DNA from: Candidatus Yonathbacteria bacterium
GTDB taxonomy: Bacteria; Patescibacteriota; Minisyncoccia; Phycocordibacterales; UBA1550
Assembly (NCBI GenBank): GCA_016201355.1
Contig: JACQCY010000010.1
Span: 1 to 9,563 of the forward strand
Length of the DNA stretch: 9,563 nucleotides
Reading direction: 5' to 3'
Below the pieces are notes generated by a model. The model was not told the origin of the DNA and made no database searches. It worked only from the letters and a program-made list of their open reading frames with translations. Positions 5,598 to 9,563 of the stretch are shown here, in pieces; the stretch's first letter is position 1, and every line of letters starts with the position of its first letter. Position numbers and translations under genes: made by a program.

Positions 5598-5626
5598 AGT
5601 GTAATGTATTCAGTTTTTTTTTGCAA
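5598..5626 (-). promoter_or_regulatory. Promoter of the five-gene electron-transfer cluster
   Basis: On the minus strand, TTGCAA (5621-5626) and TACACT (5598-5603) are separated by 17 bp, each a 4/6 match to sigma70-type consensus. The -10 box ends 8 nt before the ATG at 5589, so the mRNA would be nearly leaderless. No Shine-Dalgarno site precedes that ATG. Confidence 0.45.
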
Positions 5627-5661
5627 ATTTTGCGATGTCGCTATATTTTATTTATTGCGTG

Positions 5662-5670
5662 TGATATAGT
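5662..5670 (+). promoter_or_regulatory. Extended -10 (TGATATAGT) of the 48-aa gene
   Basis: TGA-TATAGT matches an extended -10 element, 5/6 in the hexamer. It would give a 5' leader of about 55 nt before the ATG at 5732, long enough to hold the strong RBS. It is divergent from the cluster promoter at 5598-5626. Confidence 0.45.
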
Positions 5671-5731
5671 AAAAAAAGAAATATGGTCTTTGTCCTCGCT
5701 AACCCTAACCTTTAGAAGAAAGGAGGTTTTT

Positions 5732-5878
5732 ATGTACAGAATATGGTTTTTTCTTTGTTGTGCAGGACACGGTCTTTGGGCAGTAGTATCGCCCGATGAG
5801 TATGGTTATATTCTTAGAGGGGAAGATGAGATAGAATCCTCTCTCGACCTTTTTGGTCATCCTTCTGGCCATCACTGA
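5732..5878 (+). CDS. 48-aa small protein, hypothetical
   Basis: The start is fixed by AAAGGAGG (5719-5726), 5 nt before the ATG and the best RBS on this strand. The product opens with a hydrophobic stretch (MYRIWFFLCCAGHGLWAVV, with C9 and C10) and continues acidic, then ends with three His in the last six residues (HPSGHH). The first part could be a weak membrane segment or an export signal. I recognise no family. It is flanked by its own extended -10 promoter and a terminator at 5898-5937, and so is an independent, probably well-expressed unit. Confidence 0.6.
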   Translation: MYRIWFFLCCAGHGLWAVVSPDEYGYILRGEDEIESSLDLFGHPSGHH

Positions 5879-5897
5879 AAGGGGTTTTCCATTCTCC

Positions 5898-5937
5898 ATC
5901 CCCCTCGCACGGCTTCGTTCGCGCGGGGGGGATTTTT
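5898..5937 (+). terminator. Intrinsic terminator after the 48-aa gene
   Basis: A 13-position stem runs from ATCCCCC (5898-5904) against GGGGG...AT (5927-5933), continuing inward through TCGCAC and GCGCGG with one A-C mismatch, a 10-nt loop, then TTTTT. It ends 3 bp before the -10 box of the next gene, so the terminator occupies the place where that gene's -35 would be. Confidence 0.85.
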
Positions 5938-5940
5938 GTG

Positions 5941-5946
5941 TATAAT
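5941..5946 (+). promoter_or_regulatory. -10 box of the DNA glycosylase gene
   Basis: A perfect TATAAT, preceded by TGTG, ends 6 nt before the ATG at 5953. No Shine-Dalgarno site is present, so a leaderless transcript is likely. The -35 position falls inside the preceding terminator and is not conserved. Confidence 0.6.
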
Positions 5947-5952
5947 TGATAA

Positions 5953-6474
5953 ATGAATATACGGAAGATTTTGTCACAGAACTTCTTTGAGAGGGATACA
6001 CTCACGGTTGCGCGAGAGCTTTTAGGGAAATATCTTGTGAAAAAAATACGAGGGAATGAAATTGCAATGATGATTACCGAAGTGGAAGCGTATGACGGCT
6101 TTGAGGACAAGGCATCACACGCGCATAAAGGCGAGACCGCGCGCAATAAACCGATGTTTGGCAAAGCAGGCGTATGGTATGTCTACCTTGTGTATGGGAT
6201 GCACGAAATGCTTAATATTGTGACGGGGAGAAAGGGATACCCCGCAGCGGTGCTTATCCGTGGGGTTGAGGGGATTGCTGGTCCCGGACGACTTACCAAA
6301 TTTCTCAAAATTACTCGCGCGCAAAATAATACATTAGCAGGTCGCAAAAGTGGTTTATGGATAGAAGATCGTGGCGTGGTAATAAATAACAAGCGGATTA
6401 AAAAAACATCGCGCATCGGTGTTCTCTATGCCGGCGTGTGGGCAAAGAAGAAATATCGGTTTTTGTTGAAATAA
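5953..6474 (+). CDS. mpg: 3-methyladenine DNA glycosylase (AAG/MPG family)
   Basis: A 173-aa monofunctional DNA glycosylase that removes alkylated and deaminated purines, leaving abasic sites for base-excision repair. The family core is clear: TEVEAYDG (42-49), with E45 aligning with the catalytic Glu125 of human AAG, Y47 with Tyr127 and H56 with His136. NKPMFGKAGVWYVYLVYGMH (65-84) provides the stacking Tyr, N88 follows in the LNIV segment, and GPGRLTKFLKI (110-120) and RIGVLYAGVWAKK (154-166) complete the fold. The length is slightly below the usual bacterial size of about 190-200 aa, but no motif is missing. The start is set by alignment and the -10 box. The stop codon overlaps the T-run of the convergent terminator at 6473-6500. 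Confidence 0.95.
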   Translation: MNIRKILSQNFFERDTLTVARELLGKYLVKKIRGNEIAMMITEVEAYDGFEDKASHAHKGETARNKPMFGKAGVWYVYLVYGMHEMLNIVTGRKGYPAAVLIRGVEGIAGPGRLTKFLKITRAQNNTLAGRKSGLWIEDRGVVINNKRIKKTSRIGVLYAGVWAKKKYRFLLK

Positions 6475-6500
6475 AAAAGCAGGACGGTGGTTTGTCCTGC
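6473..6500 (-). terminator. Terminator of the 75-aa gene
   Basis: GCAGGAC (6479-6485) and GTCCTGC (6494-6500) form a perfect 7-bp stem with an 8-nt loop. Read on the minus strand it is followed by TTTTTT (6478-6473). The T-run overlaps the stop codon of the convergent glycosylase gene. The plus strand lacks a T-run, so it mainly serves the minus-strand gene. Confidence 0.85.
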
Positions 6501-6510
6501 TGTCGTTCCC

Positions 6511-6738
6511 TTAACGGTCTTCAAGGGGGATACCTTTCATGAGATTCAACTCATGAATTTCAGCGTCTTTAAGGCGTTTTTCTCTTGGAGGGGGAAGTTT
6601 TGTTTCTTGTTTCTCTTTTACCCTCTCCTTGGGAAGGTGTTTTAGGAAAATTGTCTGAAGAAAGAGAGGGAGTTTCTCAATTGCCTCTTTTCTTTCCTCT
6701 ATCGAAGGAACGAGAAATTGATCTTCTATTTTTCCCAT
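6511..6738 (-). CDS. 75-aa charged protein, hypothetical
   Basis: A small, soluble, highly charged protein rich in Lys, Glu and Leu (for example ERKEAIEKL and KERVKEKQ), probably largely helical, with a PPP turn near residues 49-51. There is no cysteine, signal peptide or membrane helix, and I recognise no family. Expression signals are the clearest in the window: TTGACA-16-TATCAT promoter, AGGAGG (6747-6752) 8 nt before the ATG, and a terminator 10 bp past the stop. Its promoter stands back to back with that of parB. It may be a conserved lineage-specific small protein. Confidence 0.75.
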   Translation of the reverse strand: MGKIEDQFLVPSIEERKEAIEKLPLFLQTIFLKHLPKERVKEKQETKLPPPREKRLKDAEIHELNLMKGIPLEDR

Positions 6739-6746
6739 AATTTTTT

Positions 6747-6752
6747 CCTCCT
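6747..6752 (-). promoter_or_regulatory. Perfect Shine-Dalgarno site AGGAGG
   Basis: AGGAGG on the minus strand, 8 nt from the ATG at 6738, fixes the start of the 75-aa gene. It contrasts with the larger genes here, most of which lack a recognisable site. Confidence 0.9.
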
Positions 6753-6767
6753 TTTTTACTGTAATTA

Positions 6768-6795
6768 ATGATACCTTTTATATTTATTTTGTCAA
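6768..6795 (-). promoter_or_regulatory. Promoter of the 75-aa gene
   Basis: On the minus strand TTGACA (6790-6795, perfect -35) and TATCAT (6768-6773, 5/6 match) are 16 bp apart, giving a leader of about 20-25 nt that contains the AGGAGG site. Confidence 0.75.
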
Positions 6796-6801
6796 AATGA
6801 T

Positions 6802-6830
6802 TTGCGATAGAATTTTTTTTGCGTTACAAT
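6802..6830 (+). promoter_or_regulatory. Probable parB promoter
   Basis: TTGCGA (6802-6807) and TACAAT (6825-6830, 5/6 match) are 17 bp apart on the plus strand, leaving a leader of about 30 nt before ATG 6869. It begins 6 bp from the divergent promoter of the 75-aa gene, so one bound regulator could affect both. Confidence 0.5.
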
Positions 6831-6868
6831 GTCCCCATAACGATTTAATTTTTAGCCACTACTATTAT

Positions 6869-7879
6869 ATGAATTCACATGTCTATCAAAACTCGATTTT
6901 CTGGATTGAAATTGAAAAAATAAAACCAAATCCGTTTCAGCCGCGCAAAGAGTTTGATGAGCTGAAACTTCGCGACTTGGCGGATTCGATAAAACAATAC
7001 GGCGTCCTTCAACCGCTCGTGGTAACACGGCACGAGAGAGAAAAACCCGAAGGAGGGCTGGTGGTGGAATACGAACTCATTGCGGGTGAGCGTCGTTTAC
7101 GCGCGTCAAAAATGTCCGGACTTACACAAGTACCCGTGCTTATTCGTATCAGCGAAAAAGGCGCCGAAGAAGATGATCAAACAAAACTTGAACTTGCCAT
7201 CATTGAAAATCTCCAACGAGAAGATTTGAATGCGGTTGACCGCGCGCGGGCTTTTGATCGCCTCTCTCGCGAATTCAATTTTAAACACGCGCAGATTGCG
7301 CAAAAAGTTGGAAAGAGCCGCGAGTATGTATCAAACACTATCCGTATCCTCGCTCTTCCTGAAGAAATTCTCACTGCGCTTGCGGAAAGGCGTATCAACG
7401 AGGGACATACACGCCCGCTTCTTATGCTCGGGGACCGCAAAGAAGAGCAGACGACACTCTTCAAAGAGATTTTATTTAAAAAACTCAATGTGCGCGAGGC
7501 GGAACGAATTGCGCGAAAGATTGCCGTCAATAAAGTACGCAAACAAGAACGAGGCTTTGACCCAGAAATATTGGAACTTGAGCAAGAACTTACCGAAAGT
7601 CTGGGTACGCGCGTGCAGATTGAAAAGAAAGAGGTGGGGGGTAAAATCGTTATTGATTTTTTCTCCAACGATGATGTGCGAAATTTTGCAAAACGGCTTC
7701 ACGCAGAGATGAAAGCGTCGCAAAAATCCGGAGTAACGTCTGTCCTTCCCGTCGAGGGCTCTCAAGAAGTAAATACACCAGCGGAGCCGGGAGATCTTGA
7801 GGAGGCGGGGGCAAATCCACTAGAGGAAGTTATCTCTGAGGACGAAGACCTCTATAATATCAGAAATTTTTCACTCTAG
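6869..7879 (+). CDS. parB: ParB/Spo0J chromosome-partitioning protein
   Basis: A 336-aa CTP-dependent DNA-clamp protein that loads at parS and works with ParA (and usually SMC) in segregating replication origins. The N-domain (about 13-125) contains NPFQPRKEF (21-29), the CTP-binding box GERRLRA (73-79) and ENLQREDLNAVDRA (113-126). A helix-turn-helix (about 140-161, AQIAQKVGKSREYVSN) and INEGHTRPLL (176-185) form the parS-binding domain. The C-terminal dimerisation part (about 236-278) has GGKIVIDFFS. An acidic tail (about 296-328) is extra. The frame is open from an ATG at 6797, but those 24 residues are unconserved and span the promoter, so ATG 6869 is chosen. No RBS is evident. No parA and no canonical parS was seen in the window. 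Confidence 0.95.
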   Translation: MNSHVYQNSIFWIEIEKIKPNPFQPRKEFDELKLRDLADSIKQYGVLQPLVVTRHEREKPEGGLVVEYELIAGERRLRASKMSGLTQVPVLIRISEKGAEEDDQTKLELAIIENLQREDLNAVDRARAFDRLSREFNFKHAQIAQKVGKSREYVSNTIRILALPEEILTALAERRINEGHTRPLLMLGDRKEEQTTLFKEILFKKLNVREAERIARKIAVNKVRKQERGFDPEILELEQELTESLGTRVQIEKKEVGGKIVIDFFSNDDVRNFAKRLHAEMKASQKSGVTSVLPVEGSQEVNTPAEPGDLEEAGANPLEEVISEDEDLYNIRNFSL

Positions 7880-7893
7880 TACTAGGTACCCAA

Positions 7894-9378
7894 TTACTTT
7901 TTTTTAAAAAACTTGTTTGATATAATCTCGATAAGATCATTCTTTTCAAGGTAAGCGCGAATGTGTCTTTTTGCGATGGTGGTCTTGGTGTAGTCAAGCC
8001 ACTTGCTTTTTGGAGAAGCATTTTTCTTTGTTTCAATTTCTACGATGTCGCCGTTTTTGAGTTCTGTGCCAAGAGGAATAAGTTTATGATTTATCTTTGC
8101 TCCCGCAATATGGTCGCCGATATTTGAATGTATGGTGTACGCAAAATCAATAGGAGTAGAGCCTTCAGGCAAGTCTATGACATCACCATGTGGTGTAAAT
8201 ACAAATACGCGACGATTAAAGAAATCCATACTGAGGTTTTTGAGAAAATCATCTGACTGCGCGACTTCCTGTTGCCATTTTGTAAGATCCTTGATCCATT
8301 CGGTGCTTTTTTTAATTCCATTACTTTTCGTACCACCCTCTTTGTAGGAGAGATGCGAGGCAATACCATACTGCGCTTCGCGGTGCATTTCTTCGGTGCG
8401 GATTTGAATCTCGATAACACCGCCATCTCCGCGAAAGATCGTGGTATGGAGAGAACGATAACCGTTTGGTTTGGGTACGGCAATATAGTCTTTGATCCGA
8501 CCGGGGACAGGGCGCCAATGTTTGTGGATAATACCGAGGGCGCGGTAGCAGTCTTCAACTGATTTTACGATGACGCGCACGGCGAGGATATCATATACCT
8601 TGTTAATTTCCACATTTTTTCGTTTTAGTTTTTTCCAAAGGCTGTAAAGATTTTTAACACGGTAGTCTACACGAGCATTTTTTATATCATTGGCGACGAG
8701 TTCTTTCTGTATGGAGCGATAGATTTTCTTGGCATTTTTTTCGTCAATAACTCGTTTCGTTTTAATGATTGCCGTCATCTTTTCGTATTCTTCTGGGTAC
8801 GCGTAGGGGAATGCTCCGTCTTCCAAAATACTTTTCCATTTGCTCATACCAAAACGGTCAGCAAGGCGCGCGTGAATTTCGAGAGTTTCGAGAGCCAATC
8901 TTTTTTGTTTTTCCTGAGGGATATATTCAAGAGTTTGAATATTGTGCATACGATCGGCGAGCTTGATGATGAGCACGCGAATATCTTTAGATATCGCAAT
9001 GAAAAATTTACGGAGACTTTCAACATGGCGCTCTACCCCTCGATATTTGATGGTTCCGAGTTTGGTGACTCCTTCAACGAGGAAACGAACGGTTTTCCCG
9101 AATTCTCTTTCAATTGTTTCAGGAGGGACGCTTGCATCTTCTATGGAGTCGTGGAGAAGCCCCGCAATGATGACGGTTGCATCCATATTGATCGTTGCCA
9201 AGCTGTGCGCCGTAACTGCCACATGACAGAAATAGGGTTCTCCGGAACGGCGTTTTTGCCCTTCGTGCGCTTTTTCTGCGAATAAATAGGCCTTTTTTAT
9301 AAAATCACTGTCTTTTTTTGAAAGGTCGCTTAACAAGGAGAGAATTTCATCAACCGTAGGACAAGGGAGATTTTTCAT
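7894..9378 (-). CDS. rel: Bifunctional-type (p)ppGpp synthetase/hydrolase Rel, short form
   Basis: A 494-aa cytoplasmic enzyme making and degrading the alarmone (p)ppGpp. The HD hydrolase domain (about 25-175) has SGEPYFCH (45-52), the intact metal motif HDSIED (76-81) and ADRMHN (141-146). The synthetase domain (about 215-345) has RVDYRVKNLYSLWKK (236-250), D263 in YDILAVR, GRIKDY (293-298), NGYRSLHT (305-312) and EIQIRT (323-328, E323). The RxKD form of the loop (RIKD) is typical of bifunctional Rel, not of synthetase-only RelA (ExDD). A TGS domain (about 389-449) follows. The protein ends about 45 residues later, lacking the helical, zinc-finger/RIS and ACT domains of full-length Rel (about 730-750 aa). 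It is convergent with parB, 14 bp between stops. The ATG is 7 nt after a TATCAT box. Confidence 0.95.
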   Translation of the reverse strand: MKNLPCPTVDEILSLLSDLSKKDSDFIKKAYLFAEKAHEGQKRRSGEPYFCHVAVTAHSLATINMDATVIIAGLLHDSIEDASVPPETIEREFGKTVRFLVEGVTKLGTIKYRGVERHVESLRKFFIAISKDIRVLIIKLADRMHNIQTLEYIPQEKQKRLALETLEIHARLADRFGMSKWKSILEDGAFPYAYPEEYEKMTAIIKTKRVIDEKNAKKIYRSIQKELVANDIKNARVDYRVKNLYSLWKKLKRKNVEINKVYDILAVRVIVKSVEDCYRALGIIHKHWRPVPGRIKDYIAVPKPNGYRSLHTTIFRGDGGVIEIQIRTEEMHREAQYGIASHLSYKEGGTKSNGIKKSTEWIKDLTKWQQEVAQSDDFLKNLSMDFFNRRVFVFTPHGDVIDLPEGSTPIDFAYTIHSNIGDHIAGAKINHKLIPLGTELKNGDIVEIETKKNASPKSKWLDYTKTTIAKRHIRAYLEKNDLIEIISNKFFKKK

Positions 9379-9385
9379 TATTTAT

Positions 9386-9414
9386 ATGATAGGGGAAAAT
9401 TAATTAAAAGTCCA
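9386..9414 (-). promoter_or_regulatory. Promoter of rel, probably leaderless
   Basis: On the minus strand TGGACT (9409-9414, 4/6) and TATCAT (9386-9391, 5/6) are 17 bp apart. The -10 box ends 7 nt before the ATG at 9378, and no Shine-Dalgarno site is visible, so translation would start at the 5' end of the mRNA. Confidence 0.5.
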
Positions 9415-9422
9415 CGAAGATA

Positions 9423-9453
9423 TTGACTTTTAATTCGTTTTGTCTATTATAAT
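9423..9453 (+). promoter_or_regulatory. Divergent promoter leading out of the window
   Basis: TTGACT (9423-9428, 5/6) is followed by a perfect TATAAT (9448-9453) at 19 bp, or by the overlapping TATTAT (9445-9450) at 16 bp. It points right and no ORF starts before the window ends, so its gene lies beyond 9563. Another perfect TTGACA is found at 9555-9560. Confidence 0.5.
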
Positions 9454-9499
9454 AAAAAGCTTGGTATTAGTTTTAAAGTTTCAAAAATTACCTAAGGGA

Positions 9500-9536
9500 T
9501 GGTTTATTCTATTTCTCTAGGAATTATAATAAACCA
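9500..9536. promoter_or_regulatory. Inverted repeat spanning a TATAAT box, possible operator
   Basis: TGGTTTATT (9500-9508) and AATAAACCA (9528-9536) are perfect 9-bp inverted repeats, 19 nt apart. A perfect TATAAT (9525-9530) overlaps the right arm. The arrangement is what a dimeric repressor site over a promoter would look like, but AT-rich composition makes this suggestive only. Confidence 0.35.
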
Positions 9537-9563
9537 AAGAAAACACCCACTTAATTGACATTA

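Noticed and set aside
6797..6868. Upstream in-frame ATG extending ParB by 24 residues
   Set aside because: The extension lies over the promoter region, is unlike any ParB N-terminus, and the family-conserved sequence begins shortly after ATG 6869.
7876..7890. Palindromes CTAGTACTAG and GGTACC between parB and rel
   Set aside because: They are short, form no hairpin with T-run in either direction, and may be chance; no terminator was called between the two convergent genes.
8872..9285. 137-aa plus-strand frame
   Set aside because: It is antisense to the conserved HD domain of rel and has no family features.
6500..9563. parS sites for ParB
   Set aside because: I looked for the canonical 16-bp palindrome with a CACGTG core and saw none; a diverged lineage-specific site could be missed by eye.
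1..9563. CRISPR arrays, tRNA or rRNA genes, insertion sequences
   Set aside because: No regularly spaced identical repeats, no cloverleaf with T-arm consensus, no rRNA-like stretch and no transposase frame were found.

Overview
The window looks like a chromosomal piece of a Patescibacteria (CPR) bacterium, most likely Parcubacteria. The strongest pointer is the C-terminal peptidoglycan-binding module of the protein at 675-2153. Its GNFGPATARAVKRLQEKYGL and GYGSVGPKTRALL signatures, placed after Ig-like repeats and a Ser/Thr linker, are typical of that group. Short gaps, a shortened Rel and weak or absent Shine-Dalgarno sites before most genes agree with this. The placement is an inference from sequence style; no rRNA or ribosomal protein gene is present.

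Layout. 1-544: no convincing gene; small palindromes, a likely hairpin terminator and a tandem 10-bp repeat. 545-665: a 26-codon mini-ORF followed by a strong terminator. 675-2153 (-): secreted Ig-repeat/peptidoglycan-binding protein. 2154-2583: no intact gene; holds a 133-bp nested palindrome (2202-2334) and a remnant resembling the start of malic enzyme (2405-2485). 2584-5589 (-): a five-gene run read 82-aa membrane protein, FAD/NAD(P)H oxidoreductase, 2-TM protein with an external domain, FMN-binding protein, ApbE flavin transferase. 5732-5878 (+): 48-aa gene with a strong RBS and terminator. 5953-6474 (+): 3-methyladenine DNA glycosylase. 6511-6738 (-): 75-aa charged protein with promoter, RBS and terminator. 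6869-7879 (+): ParB. 7894-9378 (-): bifunctional-type Rel without its C-terminal regulatory domains. 9379-9563: divergent promoters and an inverted repeat, leading to a gene beyond the window.

How they may work together. The five-gene cluster is the most interesting part. The oxidoreductase can take electrons from NAD(P)H to FAD. A membrane protein with an H-x13-H segment could pass them across the membrane, possibly by heme. The anchored FMN-binding protein carries the SGATYT motif to which ApbE attaches FMN covalently. This resembles known flavinylation-dependent extracytosolic electron-transfer modules, but in a very small form and in a lineage usually regarded as fermentative. ParB (chromosome segregation), Rel ((p)ppGpp) and the glycosylase (base-excision repair) are housekeeping genes unrelated to it.

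Two expression styles appear. Several genes have a -10-like box ending only 6-8 nt before the ATG, suggesting leaderless mRNAs. The two small genes instead have perfect AGGAGG sites.
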